Part shown: positions 48,256 to 59,190 of the stretch, piece after piece | Layout of the letters: the number at the start of each line of letters is the position of its first letter | Position numbering within the stretch: the first letter of the stretch is position 1 | Source: CAWBOY01 sp963790585 | Lineage (GTDB): Bacteria > Planctomycetota > Planctomycetia > Gemmatales > Gemmataceae | Direction of reading: 5' to 3' | Length of the DNA: 64,000 bases | Assembly (NCBI GenBank): GCA_963790585.1 | Contig: CAWBOY010000008.1 | Span: 442,962 to 506,961, forward strand | Made by a program: the position numbers and the translations under genes | Notes under the pieces: model-generated | What the model was told of the DNA's origin: nothing | Seen by the model: the letters and a program-made list of their open reading frames with translations, nothing else | Database searches by the model: none

Positions 48256-51200
48256 TCATTCGCGCCGCAGCGCTGGGATCAACGGCGCTCGCACCGTCGA
48301 TCGTATTGCCAGGATCACGGACAAGAACCCGACGATGAGGACCACACCAAGCAAGCCGAGCAGTCGGCTCCAGGCCACTATGCGCGCCTCGGGCGTCACC
48401 AGGATTGCCAACGAAGCCGACAGCGTGCCCGTGGCTATTCCCAACAGTAATAGCCAGGCGTTCTCGATGAGGACAAGCCAGTTCAGCGTCGAGCGCCGAT
48501 AGCCAAGCGCTCGCAAGAGCGCCAGCTCGGCCCGGCGTTCCCAGACGCTACGGAGCAAGACGATTGCTAGGCCCAGGGTGCCGAGAATTAAGCCGAGGCC
48601 GCCGAGGGCCTGGAATGTGGTCAAATAGGTGTTCTCGACCGCCTGATATTGCGCCAAGCGATCTACGGTGCGCGTGACCTCGAAGCCCTGATCGGCCAGG
48701 GCGGTCTGGAGTAGATTCTTCACTTCGGTCTCGGTTCCCGGGGCGGTGCGAATGAGGAACATGCGATAGCCAGCGCTGTCGGGATAGAGACCGAGGAAAT
48801 CGTCTTCCGCGAGCAGCAGACTGCTTTGAAAGACGCTGTCTTCGAGGAGACCGATGATTTGGAGCTTGGCCGCTCCGTCGGGGACGCGACGTTCGGAAGG
48901 TATGTCAACCGTGTCGCCAAGACCTTTGTGCAGCATCCAGACGACGGTGTTATTCTCTCCCACACAGGGAAACGTATTGTCGATGACCTGTGCTTTGCTG
49001 CCATGAGCCGTGGCCAATGTCGTCCAAGGGTTGCCTTCGCGTTTCGCGGCGAAATGGAAGCCGCCGCGCGCGAGCAACGCCTGCGGAAGTCCGAGCAACT
49101 GAGGCCGTGTCGGTTGATAAAGATTCAGACAGCTGGCATCATCGCCGGCGTTTATTCGGATCGGAAATATCTCTAGCTGCTTGAGCAACTCTTCTGCTTC
49201 TTGGCGGCGTTTGTTGACCATTGGCTGCGGATTTGGTGCGTCCTTGATTTCGCCGCGCAGCCGTTCCTCCATCTTGTCGAGTAGCTGCTTGCGGCCATCG
49301 TCCGTGTCTAGTCTCAGATCGAGAGGCAAATCGGATTCGCCGAGGAGATTGAAGCCGCCGGAACCAGAGTCTTTGTTCATCACATCGAAATCGACGTGCC
49401 GGCGAAATGCCTCGACGGCGATCAACAAAAACGCAGACGATGCCAGCAGGCCGATGGTCAACAGACTGCGCGTGGGGTAGCGCGAGGCGTTGCGTATGCC
49501 AAGGCGAATCAAAGCCAGCGATCCGCTTTCAACCGGTTGCCGGCTACCCGACCGCATCCAGGCTGAGATGCCGGCGATCATCGCGGTGAGCAGCAACATG
49601 CCGCTGCCAAAGAATGTACCGGCTTTCGCCTCATGATCGGTCATAGAAGGCGCGGCGATTAACAGTGCGACAGCGCCGATGATGCTGATAATCGCGATCC
49701 ACATACTCCATCGAATTCGGCCCGATGCGTCAAGGTCCGCGCTCTGCGTCTGTCCCGCAAGCAAGACACGCGCTGGCTGTCGCGCAAATTGCGCGACGCC
49801 AGGGCGATCGTGAGCCAGGTCACGAGCAACGACGAGCCGACGCCGATGAGAAAACTCATCGGCCTATAGTGCGGATGTAGAAAAGACTGCAAAACACCGC
49901 CGGGCCAAAGTAGGGCGAGCAGTTGGAGCAACAGCCGGGTGTAACCAAGCGCCAGAAAGATGCCTACCGCGGCCCCGACGAGCCCCAGCACAGCCCCCTC
50001 CGCAAGAAGCAAGCGAAAGATCGTGGAAGGGCGATAGCCGCTGGCCAGGAGCAGGCCAATCTCTGCAGCACGGCGATCGAGATTTAGCCGAACGAGCAAG
50101 CCGACGAGCAGGAGTGCCGCGACAATGAGGAAGCAACTGAAGCCAAGAAAGAGCGGGCCGAAATCGGTGCCGCCGACACTGGCGGCGAGCGCCTGTCGTT
50201 TGATCGGCTGAAACGTCAGCCCGGAGCGATCTTGGTGGAGGCGGTCCCGCAATTCCTTGCGAAACGCGGCTTCGGCGTCTGCGAGCGACCCACCCCCTTC
50301 GGGGGCAAGACGGATCGACGTGAGATTCCCAAAGCGGCTGCGCCAAAGGCTCTGACCGCGTTCGAGCGTGATATAGGCTTTCGGCGTCGTGCGATAGGAT
50401 TCCCAATAAAGCTCGTTGATGTCGTCCGGTTTGATGAGTTTGCGGATACTTTTATTGTCAAAGGGTGGCGGCGCTTCCCAGCCCGAGGCGCTCACTTTGT
50501 CCGTTAAACCTGGCAGCTCGGGAGTCAGGCCGGGATCGAGGGCGGCGCCGGTCAGGGGAACACGGCCGGCTAAAGTAAACTCGGCCGTCTTCTCGACGAA
50601 GGCGCCGTTGTGCGACTCCGGTTCAAAATAAGTCAGCGTCAGCTTTGTTCCCGGCTTCGCGTCCTTTAGCGGCGAGTCGGGCCAGCCGGCGAGCAGGATT
50701 TGATCGCTATGCAGCTCGGCAGCACCGGCTGGCAAAAATCGACCCAGCGGCGGCGGCAGCGACGGATCGAGCGCTACGACGACGGAATAAGGGATCGCGG
50801 CCTTGCCATCGGAAATCGTCTTGGCCATATACGCCAAGGTCGGCGCGGCCCGCAGATTGGCAGCTTTGGCCGCCTCGAGAGCCGCTTGGGCCACGCCCGG
50901 CGTCAGAATCAACTGCCGGCTTTCGAGGCTCAGGTAGGGGTGCTGTTTCTCGTAATAATCAAGGATTTTTTGATAGGGAATATCTTCGAAGTCATTGATC
51001 GACGCCGCCCCAAGGGCAGTCGCGGCGACGGCTCCGGCCAAACGCGGGATGCGGCGCGTGCCGCGTTTCTCGTACCATTCACGGCCGCTCAGCTTCTTGT
51101 CGTCATTGCGGTCGAGTTGGGCGAACAGGGCATCGGCCCGGCTTTTCGGGCTTTGGAGGACCAGGCCCCAATCATCAAGGTCGAGCCGTGCCGCGAATTT

Positions 51201-51896
51201 CTCGTCGAAGTCGGACGAAACATCGGCCGCGAACAAGGCGTTGACGCGACCCGGCTGTTGCAGCTCGCCCTGGAGGAAGTGCAAGGGAACAAAAGCGTTG
51301 CGGGCCGCCTCGGTGGCGGCCTGAAGGCCGAAGCTCGAGCCGAACTCGGCATCGTTCAGGATCGCGCGCACCGTCACTTTGAATTGACCAAGCGCATCGG
51401 CGTCGCGCTTGCCCAGGAGCGCCTTGCGCGGCACAGCGCCCGGCTTGGTCATCTGCAACGAGATGCTCTGACCGACCGTTGCACCGAGCGCGTCGGCCAG
51501 CGTTCGGTTGAGGACGACTTCCGCTGTGGTGCCATTCCAAAAGGAATTGGATGAACCGGGCCAAAATCGGCTCTCGACGCCCATGATGGTGACGCTACGC
51601 GCCGTGCGATCGCCCGTTGCGTCGGTCGCCGTGCCGCGTAGGAGAAATGCGGGCGCGACACGTCCAGCCGGAAGATCATTGGCGAGGGATTCACGAATGA
51701 ATTGGCCGGAAATGAGAGCCTGATCGACCCAACCGAGACGCTTCAGGGCCAGGTCGCGGAGGCTGCCGCGCAGCGAATCGCCGACGAAGAGCGCGCCGGT
51801 CAAAACAGCCGTGCCGACCGCGACGCCGAGCAAAACGGCCAGGTTGCCGCGTCCATGATAAAGCAGGCTACGCAGCAGCAGGCGGGTCAGCGTCAT
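48256..51896 (-). CDS. ABC transporter permease with two FtsX/MacB-type domains (frameshifted near 49800)
   Basis: About 1213 aa when joined. The N-terminus LLYHGRGNLAVLLGVAVGTA is the first helix, followed by a large extracytoplasmic domain and two groups of FtsX helices (LIVAALLLVGLLVRLNLDRR, TIFRLLLAEGAVLGLVGAAV; then LGGLGLILGTLGLAIVLLRS, WLVLIENAWLLLLGIATGTL). One missing G near 49800 splits it between TIAL and VAQFARQPARVLLAGQTQ. The extracytoplasmic part contains a canonical EF-hand loop DRNDDKKLSGRE (residues 262-273). Such LolCDE/MacB-type systems move lipoproteins, peptides or toxins, or transmit force. ATG overlaps the ATPase stop. Confidence 0.86.
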
Positions 51897-52626
51897 AGCG
51901 TAATCCCTGATTCGGGCGGTAGCTTCACCGTGTCCGGCTCGCTGGCTGCCGTCTCGACCTTGCCGCTGAGTGTGCCGTTTTCCATGCGGACCGCTTGCGG
52001 GAAAGTCGTGGCCAGTTCCGGGCTATGGGTGACGACGACAAGGATCGTATTCTGCTCGCGGTTCAGCTCGAGCAAGAGTTCGCCGATTTTCTCGGCGTTG
52101 GCGCGATCGAGGTTGCCCGTCGGCTCGTCGGCGAGAACAAGGAGTGGCCGTTGAATGAGCGCGCGGGCGACGGCCTGCGCTGGCGTTCGCCGCCGGAGAG
52201 CTCCGCCGGGCGATGTTCGAGCCGATGCGACAGCCCGACGCGGTCGAGCAGCTTGAGCGCCCACGCTTTGACTTGGTCGCGCGGTGCGCCGCTGACGAGC
52301 GTGGGAATCAGGACGTTTTCGAGGACGGTGCATTGCGGCAAGAGGTGATGGTCTTGGAAAATAAAGCCGATAAAGCGATTCCGAAAATCGGCTAAAGCCT
52401 CGTCCGCTTGCGCGAATGGGTCGCGGTCATCAAGGCGGACGGTGCCGGTCGTCGGTGGTTCGAGAGTGCCAAGAATGTTGAGCAGCGTACTCTTGCCGGA
52501 GCCGGACGGTCCCATGATGGCGAGGGCCTGGCCGAGCTGGAGCTGCAAATTGACGCCGCGCAAGACCGTCAACGGCCCCGAGCGCGTCGGATAATCCTTG
52601 CCCACGTTCTGGACGACGAGCGACAT
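51893..52626 (-). CDS. ABC transporter ATPase, LolD/MacB type (frameshifted near 52176)
   Basis: Energises the adjacent permease. Walker A GPSGSGKSTLLNILGTLEPP, Q-loop FIFQDHHLLPQCTV, signature LSGGERQR, Walker B LLVLADEPTGNLD and switch histidine VVVTHSPELA. The frame breaks right after LSGGERQR; one missing C (CGC CAG to CGC AG) near 52176 restores ERQRQAVARALIQRP. About 244 aa. Start ATG 52626. Its stop overlaps the permease start by four bases, so the pair is one transporter operon. Confidence 0.88.
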
Positions 52627-52682
52627 CGAGGTTTGTCTATCCCCTGAGGAAAGTGAGTGAGCGGGCATTCATGGACCGCGAG

Positions 52683-52768
52683 TGCTGGAGGCGGGACTTG
52701 AACCCGCACGCCCCTTGCGGGACTTCGGATTTTAAGTCCGATGCGTCTGCCGATTCCGCCACTCCAGC
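52683..52768 (-). tRNA. tRNA-Leu (anticodon UAA)
   Basis: 86-nt class II tRNA. Acceptor arm GCTGGAG/CTCCAGC, D-arm with TGGCGGAATCGGCAGACGC, anticodon stem TCGGA/TCCGA around CTTAAAA (anticodon TAA), long variable arm GTCCCGCAAGGGGC, T-arm GCGGGTTCAAGTCCCGC and discriminator A. The CCA end is not encoded. Confidence 0.96.
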
Positions 52769-52836
52769 ATCGTAGGTAACTGTATCGGGCCTGTCGCGGC
52801 TGGGCAACCGATTTTGGGGACCGGGCGTGCCTTATA

Positions 52837-52858
52837 GCCGCATTCGCCAGAATGCGGC
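52837..52858. repeat. Palindrome CCGCATTCGCCAGAATGCGG
   Basis: GCCGCATTC / GAATGCGGC around GCCA, between the tRNA gene and rplU. A further type of short intergenic palindrome. Confidence 0.55.
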
Positions 52859-53015
52859 GGCCACTCCAGTGCTGCTCGCTAACCGCACCAGCCCCAAGCG
52901 CATGAAACCGGCCGCTTGCCGATCCCGGGAGACCCCTAGTCAGGCTAAGGGCCTTCTGCTACAGTGATTGCTTGCTAATTACTCACCCACAAGCGACGAA
53001 TGGTTGATACTTACC

Positions 53016-53392
53016 ATGTACGCAGTATTTGAAGACGGCTCGCGGCAATATAAGGTCAGCGAAGGCGACGTTGTAACGGTTGATTACCGTGAAGCGGAAG
53101 TGGCGCTCGCGTCGAGTTCGCGCGCGTCCTTCTCTACGCCAACGGCGGCGATACGCAGGTCGGGCAACCGCTGGTCGTCGGCAGTCGCATCGTCGGCGAT
53201 GTTGTCGATCATCCGTCGGTCAAGACCTATATCCAGAAGTTCCGCCGCCGCAAGAACTACCGCCGCTTTACCGGCCATCGGCAACCCTTCATCGCTGTCA
53301 AAGTCAAGCATATCCTGCTTGCGGGGCAAGACATACCCGCTCCGGCTCCGAAGAAGGAAGAAACGCCAGCCCCCGCCACAACGCCCTCCTGA
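53016..53392 (+). CDS. rplU: 50S ribosomal protein L21 (frameshifted near 53102)
   Basis: Ribosomal protein bL21, about 125 aa. Starts MYAVFEDGSRQYKVSEGDVV at ATG 53016. After YREAEV the frame shifts: one missing G (GTGGGC read as GTGGC) restores GARVEFARVLLYANGG, VGQPLVVGSRIVGDVVDHPS, VKTYIQKFRRRKNYRR and TGHRQPFIAVKVKHI, the family signature. An Ala/Pro tail ends at TGA 53390-53392. L21 is a single-copy core gene, so the break is almost certainly a sequence error. The usual partner rpmA (L27) is not next to it. Confidence 0.9.
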
Positions 53393-53470
53393 TTGGCTAA
53401 GTACAAATCCTCAAAAGAAGGGGAACACTCACCATACCCCAAGCGCAAGTGCGGGGTTCGGAGTCAAAGA

Positions 53471-53572
53471 ACTAAATTTACGGGTGGCACAGACATTCCT
53501 GTCTGTGCGGGAACCGACGAATGTGCCTTTTGCTGCACAGACAGGAATGTCTGTGCCACCCGTAAATTTAGT
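53471..53572. repeat. Perfect 38-bp inverted repeat
   Basis: Arms 53471-53508 and 53535-53572 are exact complements of 38 bases around a 26-base loop. Each arm contains a smaller palindrome GCACAGACATTCCTGTCTGTGC-type (core ACAGACA/TGTCTGT). It lies 80 bases after rplU and looks like two copies of a dispersed repeat inserted head to head. Confidence 0.85.
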
Positions 53573-53603
53573 CTGGGCGGAGCACTAGTGAGCGACGCAG
53601 TTT

Positions 53604-53645
53604 GCGAGCCGAGAGCGTAAATAATACGTTTCCGGCTCGCTTTTT
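53604..53645 (+). terminator. Intrinsic terminator downstream of rplU
   Basis: Stem GCGAGCCG (53604-53611) / CGGCTCGC (53633-53640) with an inner CGTA/TACG pairing, followed by TTTTT. Confidence 0.75.
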
Positions 53646-53714
53646 CGTTGGTTTTCTTATTTATTAGCCCCGACGTCTTGGACTCGATTCATCGGAACGT
53701 AAAGGAGAGAGACC

Positions 53715-54956
53715 ATGCGCCATGCGTTGGTGATTGCTGCCGCGCTGATGCTGGCCGGCAGCGGCCGTGCCGAGGATTGGCCCGAGTTTCGCGGCCCAAC
53801 GGGGCAAGGGCATGTCACGGGCTCGCTGCCGACCGAGTGGGGGCCGGACAAAAATATCACCTGGAAACAAGAGATTCCAGGCGCTGGCTGGTCGTCGCCC
53901 GTCGTCGTGGCTGGTCGCGTCTATCTGACGACGGCCGTGGGCGGCAAGGATGCTGCCACAAAAGACCTCTCTTTACGAGTCCTTTGCCTCGACGCCAAGG
54001 ACGGCAAGATACTCTGGAACGTCGAAGCCATTCATCAGCCGGGCGCCAACGTCTCCTCCATCCACTTCAAGAATCGAAACGCCAGCCCGACGCCGATCGT
54101 CGACGGCAAGCGTCTCTACGTTCATTTCGGTCATCTGGGAACGGCCTGTCTCGATCTGGACGGCAAGCTCATCTGGGCGAATACCGAACTCCACTATCAG
54201 CCACAACATGGCAACGGCGGCTCGCCGATTCTCGTGGATGATCTCATTGTCTTCAGCGTTGATGGCAATGACATGCAGTGCGTGGTGGCGCTCGACCGAG
54301 CCACCGGCAAAGTGCGCTGGAAGACCGACCGTCAATCGAAAGCGCCGAAGAAGTTCTCCTTTCACACACCCCTCTTGATCGAGGTCGGCGGCCGACGCGA
54401 GATCATCAGCTCGGGCAGCAACGTCGTGGCGGCCTATGATCCCAAGACCGGTGCTGAGATCTGGCGCTTCCGCTACACGGGTTACTCGGTTATTCCGCGG
54501 CCCGTTTATGGCCACGGCCTGTTGTTCCTCTCGACGAGCTACGACAACGCCAGTCTCTTGGCGATCCGGGCTGACGGCAACGGAGACATCACCGATACGA
54601 ATCTCGCCTGGACTCTCACCAAAAATGCGCCGCACACCCCGTCGCCGCTCCTCGACGGCGATAACCTCTTTATTGTCTCCGATATTGGTTTCGCCTCGTG
54701 CCTGGACGCCAAGACCGGCAAGGTCCATTGGACCAATCGCCTCAAAGGTGGCTTCTCGGCCTCGCCGATCTTGGCTGACGGCAAGGTCTACTTCCAAAAC
54801 GAGGACGGAACCGGGTTCGTTGTCGAGGCGAGTACGAAATACAAATTGCTGGCGGTGAATGAGATGAATGAGCGTACCCTGGCGTCCTACGCGGCGGCCG
54901 ACGGGGCGATCTTCCTGCGGACCGCGGAGCGGTTGTATCGGATCGATAAAAAGTAA
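53715..54956 (+). CDS. PQQ-like beta-propeller repeat protein, secreted
   Basis: 413-aa exported protein. Signal peptide at residues 1-19 (ALVIAAALMLAGSGRAEDW); mature part starts WPEFRGPTGQGHV, typical of planctomycete outer-membrane-assembly (BamB)-like/PQQ-repeat proteins. Propeller blades show the GKILWN, GKVRWK, GAEIWRF and GKVHWT tryptophan motifs. No dehydrogenase catalytic residues are obvious, so it may be a structural or scaffold propeller rather than a quinoprotein. AAAGGAGAG ribosome site 7-15 bases upstream of the ATG. Confidence 0.85.
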   Translation: MRHALVIAAALMLAGSGRAEDWPEFRGPTGQGHVTGSLPTEWGPDKNITWKQEIPGAGWSSPVVVAGRVYLTTAVGGKDAATKDLSLRVLCLDAKDGKILWNVEAIHQPGANVSSIHFKNRNASPTPIVDGKRLYVHFGHLGTACLDLDGKLIWANTELHYQPQHGNGGSPILVDDLIVFSVDGNDMQCVVALDRATGKVRWKTDRQSKAPKKFSFHTPLLIEVGGRREIISSGSNVVAAYDPKTGAEIWRFRYTGYSVIPRPVYGHGLLFLSTSYDNASLLAIRADGNGDITDTNLAWTLTKNAPHTPSPLLDGDNLFIVSDIGFASCLDAKTGKVHWTNRLKGGFSASPILADGKVYFQNEDGTGFVVEASTKYKLLAVNEMNERTLASYAAADGAIFLRTAERLYRIDKK

Positions 54957-54968
54957 CGGCGACCAACC

Positions 54969-55082
54969 GAGCCTGAAGCGTAAGCGAAGGGCATTTGCAT
55001 TTTGCATTTATAAATACAAATGCGCTTCGCTTACGCTTCAGGGTCGGTAATACAAAATGCACTTCGCTTACGCTTCAGGCTC
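54969..55082. repeat. Three copies of a CTTCGCTTACGCTTCAGG repeat, inverted and direct
   Basis: GAGCCTGAAGCGTAAGCGAAG at 54969 faces ATGCGCTTCGCTTACGCTTC (55019-) and ATGCACTTCGCTTACGCTTC (55058-55077), the last followed by AGGCTC. An AT-rich TTTGCATTTATAAATACAAA centre lies between the first two. Between two plus-strand genes; it can fold into alternative hairpins. Confidence 0.75.
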
Positions 55083-55105
55083 AGTTAGTCGCTGGAGGCC
55101 ATCTC

Positions 55106-57201
55106 ATGAACTCCCTTTTCCTCCTGTCCGTAGGACTCCTCTTCACGGCCCAAGCTCCGGCGCCAACTCCACCGGTCGCCCCGACGCGACCTTATACCCT
55201 CGACTTCCATGACCTGAAAATCCAGGATCCCTATTATTGGCTCAAGGACAAAAAAGACCCACAGACGATCAAGTATATCGAAGCAGAGAACGCCTATCGT
55301 GAGGCTGTCACGAAGCATCTCAAGCCGTTGGAGGAGAAGCTCTACAAAGAGATGCTCTCGCACATCAAGCAGACCGATCTCGATGTACCAGTCCGGGATA
55401 ACGGTTTTTGGTTCTACACCAAAACCGTGGAGGGGAAACAGTATCCGATCTATTGCCGTAAGAAGGGGAGCCTGGAGGGAGCGGAAGATGTCCTACTCGA
55501 CGTCAACAAGCTGGCCGAGGGTCAAAAATACATGAGCGCGACGCCCGCCGGCGTCAGCGACGATGGCAAACTCTACGCCTACCGCACCGATACCACGGGA
55601 TTCCGCGAGTATTATCTCTCCATCAAGGACTTGGCCACGGGCAAGCTAGTCGAGGACAAGTTCGTCAAGATGAACGGCTTCGAGTGGGCAGCCGATAACC
55701 ACACGGTGTTTTACACGACGGAGGACGCGGCCAAGCGGCCTCACAAGCTCTACCGCCATCGAATCGGCGAACCCAAAGAAAAGGACGCCCTGATCTACGA
55801 AGAGAAGGACGAGAAGTATCGCCTCAGCATCGATCGGACGCATGACAAGAAATATCTGGTTCATGAATCGGCCAGCTCGACGACGACGGAATGTTGGGTG
55901 TTGCCCACCGGGCAACCGGCGGGTGAGTTTCAACTCTTCCAGGCGCCAAGGAAGGTGTCGAGTATGGCATCGACCATCGTGACGACCTGTTCTACATTCG
56001 CACCAATGCCAACGACCGCACCAATTTTTGTGTGCAGACGATTGCCGACAAAGAGATCGCCAAGGGAACGGCAGCCGACTTCTTGCCCTACAACCCAACG
56101 GTGTACACGGCTTCGATAGCCCTATTCAAGAACTTCGCCGTCCTCTCCGAGCGCGAGGCTGGTTTGCCTCAGCTTTGCATCTTCGACTTCAAGACCAAGA
56201 CCAGCCACCGTGTAAGCTTTCCTGAGTCCTCCTACGAAGCCAGCCTCGGGAATAATCCGGAGTTTGATTCCGACACCTTCCAGATGAACTACACCAGCTT
56301 CGTCACGCCGGAGTCGGTCTATCGCTATGATCCGGCCAGCAAGGAACGCTCGCTTCTCAAGCGCCTGGAGGTTCCTGGAGGCTTCGATCCGAATAACTAC
56401 GTCAGCGAACGGATCGAGGCGACCGCGCAGGACGGTACCAAAGTTCCGATTTCGCTCGTCTACAAGAAAGGCCTGAAGAAGAATGGCACGGCGCCGATCT
56501 TTCTCTACGCGTATGGCTCCTACGGTTACAGTGGCGCCGTCACTTTCGAGCCGACGCGGCTGGTGTTGCTCGATCGCGGCGTTGTCTATGCCCTTGCACA
56601 CATTCGCGGCGGCAGTGACATGGGCCGGCAATGGTATCTCAATGGCAAGCTGATGAAAAAGAAGAACACGTTTACCGACTTCATCGCCTGCGCCGACCAT
56701 CTCGTAAAGGAGAAATATGGAGCCCGCGAGCGCCTGGCAATCGATGGCCGAAGCGCGGGCGGATTGTTGATCGGCGCCACCGTTAATATGCGACCCGACT
56801 TGTGCAAAGTCGCGGTATTGGAGGTCCCGTATGTGGATGTCATCAACACCATGTTGGACGAATCGTTGCCCCTAACGGTGGAAGAGTTTCTGGAGTGGGG
56901 CAATCCCAAGGAGTTGGAGGCCGGCAAGTATATGCTGAGTTATTCGCCCTATGACAATCTGGCGAAAAAGGGTTACCCCGCCATCATGGTGACGACGTCG
57001 CTCAACGATAGCCAGGTATTGTTTCACGAGCCCACGAAATATGTGGCCAAACTACGCTCGCTGAAGACGGACAAGAATCCGTTGATCTTCAAATGCAACA
57101 TGGAGGCCGGCCACGGCGGGGCGTCGGGAAGATACGATCGTCTCAAGGAACGAGCCGTAGTTTATGCGTTTGTGCTGGACCAGATGGGGATCAAGGAGTA
57201 A
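55106..57201 (+). CDS. Prolyl oligopeptidase family S9A, oligopeptidase B-like (frameshifted near 55945)
   Basis: Exported serine oligopeptidase of about 698 aa; signal peptide at residues 1-16. The N-terminal segment RPYTLDFHDLKIQDPYYWLK is the S9A entrance, followed by the seven-bladed propeller. The catalytic domain has Ser in AIDGRSAGGLLIG, Asp in VTTSLNDSQVLF and His in EAGHGGASGRYD. Near 55945 the frame changes from FQAPRK to EGVEYGIDHRDDLFYIRT, the correct continuation. ATG 55106 with GGAGG at 8 bases. Cleaves short peptides, by family after Pro or basic residues. Confidence 0.88.
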
Positions 57202-57218
57202 CGCTCGGAGCTGGCGAA

Positions 57219-58847
57219 TTAACTCGCTATTGATCCTAGCAGATCCTGTAACACCTCCGGTTCGACCGGCTTGACGAGGTGATGGTCGAATCCAGCTTCG
57301 CGGCTGAGTTGCTTGTCTTCTTCCTGGCCGTAGCCGGTCATGGCGACGAGCTTCGTGGCGGCAAATCCGGGCTGGGCGCGCAAGCGTCTCGCCACTTCAA
57401 AACCACTCATCCCGGGTAAGCCGATGTCGAGCAGGACGATTTGCGGGTGTAAGGTTGCGGCCAGGTGGAGGGCCTCGGAACCGTTATATGCGACGCGCAC
57501 GTTGTGGCCCAGCAGTCGCAAAAGCAGAGCGAGGCTGTCGGCTCCATCTTTGTTATCCTCGACGATAAGGATATCTCGGCCGTCCGTACTGATGACTTGC
57601 GTCACCCCATCCAAGATCGGCTCGGCTTGAGCTTCATCCACCTCCGCCAGGGCTGGAAGGCGGCACGCTGAATTCGCTACCCTTTCCAGGGCCGTCGCTG
57701 CTGGCATCGACCGTGCCGCCGTGCATTTCTACAAGTCGGCGCACCAGCGTCAGGCCGATGCCTAAGCCGCCTTCCGACCGGGCCAGGGAACGATCGCCTT
57801 GGGTGAAGAGATCAAAGACTCGCGGCAGCAGGTCCGCGGGTATGCCCATCCCCGTGTCGCGCACGCGGATGACCACCTCCGCGCCGTCCCGCTCGGCGGA
57901 CAAAAAGATTTCGCCGCCTTCCTCGGTGTACTTGGCGGCGTTGGTCAACAGATTGCCGATGACCTGGGCGAGGCGTGTCGGATCGCCCTCAACCTGGACA
58001 CTTTTCGGCGGGAGTGACAGCGTCAGCTCGTGGCCCCGGACGTCGATCGCCGGCCGACTTGTTTCGACGGCTCGGGCCATGACCGTCACCACTTCCACCG
58101 GCGCCTTCTTTAGAGTCACTTTGCCGAGGGTGATGCGCGATACGTCCAGGAGGTCATCGACCAACCGGGATAGGTGGTGGACCTGACGGCCGATGATGTC
58201 GCGGGCATAGGTCAGTTGGTCGTCAGCCCGGCCCAGATGCTGCAGGATCGCCACGGCATTTTGAATTGGCGCGAGCGGGTTGCGCAGCTCATGGGCTAAC
58301 ATGGCAAGGAATTCGTCCTTGCGGCGGTTGGTCTCCAACAGGTCTTGATGTTTTTTCGAGTCTGTCAGATCGGTGACGACCATACAGATCGCGACGGCAT
58401 CGGTCAAAGGCAGCGGTGCCAGGGCGACAAAAACGGGCAATAACGTGCCGTCCGATGCCAGAAAATGGAGCTCGCCTTGGCTTTTTTGCGCCGACCGCGG
58501 CGCAGGATTTTCTCGAATGACATCCGGTCGGACGCGGAGAGAAACTGAGAGACGCTTGCCCCGATCACTTTTTCATGCGGCCGCTGCAGCATTTCGGCGA
58601 AACATTTGTTGCAATAGAGGATCGAGCCGTCGTCGGTCAGGCTCGCAGCTCCCTGCTGCATAGCTTCGATCAGCGCGCGGTAGGGATGGTCGGCGCCTTG
58701 GAGCGTATAAACGCGCTCGCCTTCCTCACTCGACACGACCAGCGCGTCCACCTCGCCGGAGCGTATGGCGCGAAGCGTGTCTTCGGCCTCATCGAGGCGG
58801 CGACGCAGTTCTTGAATTTCAGCTTCCTGCAGGTTATTCATAGGCAT
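57219..58847 (-). CDS. Hybrid histidine kinase PAS-HisKA-HATPase-REC (two frameshifts)
   Basis: One protein of about 543 aa spread over three frames, broken near 58475 and 57668. Order: coiled-coil (residues 5-30), PAS domain (GADHPYRALIEAMQQGAASL, GSILYCNKCFAEML), the break, DGTLLPVFVA, HisKA with phospho-His in FLAMLAHELRNPLAPI. HATPase follows with N-box NLLTNAAKY, G1 DTGMGIPADL and G2 GGLGIGLTLV, then the second break and a receiver domain (ILIVEDNKDGADSLA, phospho-Asp in IVLLDIGLPGMSG, Lys in HLVKPVEPE). Restoring one base each joins AQKSQGELHFL and SEFSVRLPALAEVDE. Follows kaiB by five bases, so probably the output kinase of the Kai module. Confidence 0.85.
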
Positions 58848-58852
58848 CGCTC

Positions 58853-59188
58853 TTATGCCTCGCGCAGATCCAATCCAAGAAGCACTCGTTGTTTATTCGA
58901 CAAATCGCCGACGAGCCGCCGCAGGGGTTTCGGCAGGAGCCGGATGAGGGTGGGAGTGGCGATGATTTGTTCCCCTTTGGCAAGCGTCGGTTGCTGGTAG
59001 ATGTCGATCACTTCCAACTCGTAGCGGCCACAGAGATGCTCTTCGCAAATCGCTTTGATGCGCGTGATCGCCGCTGTCGACCGCGGCGTCATGCCAGTCA
59101 CGAAGAGACGCAGCATGTACTTGGCCGGGCTGGGTTCGGTGGCTGCCGCATCAAAGACCTCTGTGACGTCGTTCCGAGGCTTTGTCAT
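58853..59188 (-). CDS. kaiB: KaiB-like circadian clock protein (second copy)
   Basis: 111-aa thioredoxin-like protein. KYMLRLFVTGMTPRSTAAIT, LEVIDIYQQPTLAKGEQIIA, TPTLIRLLPKPLRRLVGDLS and NKQRVLLGLDL align throughout with cyanobacterial KaiB, including the conserved ATPTL and GDLSN used in fold switching and KaiC binding. A 20-residue N-terminal extension is extra. Two bases separate it from the preceding kaiB. It differs clearly from that copy, so the two are not a recent duplicate. Confidence 0.92.
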   Translation of the reverse strand: MTKPRNDVTEVFDAAATEPSPAKYMLRLFVTGMTPRSTAAITRIKAICEEHLCGRYELEVIDIYQQPTLAKGEQIIATPTLIRLLPKPLRRLVGDLSNKQRVLLGLDLREA

Positions 59189-59190
59189 GA

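Noticed and set aside
53471..53572. Candidate CRISPR array from repeated ACAGACA units
   Set aside because: Only two units in inverted, not direct, orientation; no spacers and no cas genes in the window.
53973..55007. Minus-strand 344-aa frame over the PQQ-propeller gene
   Set aside because: Antisense shadow of a clear secreted propeller protein.
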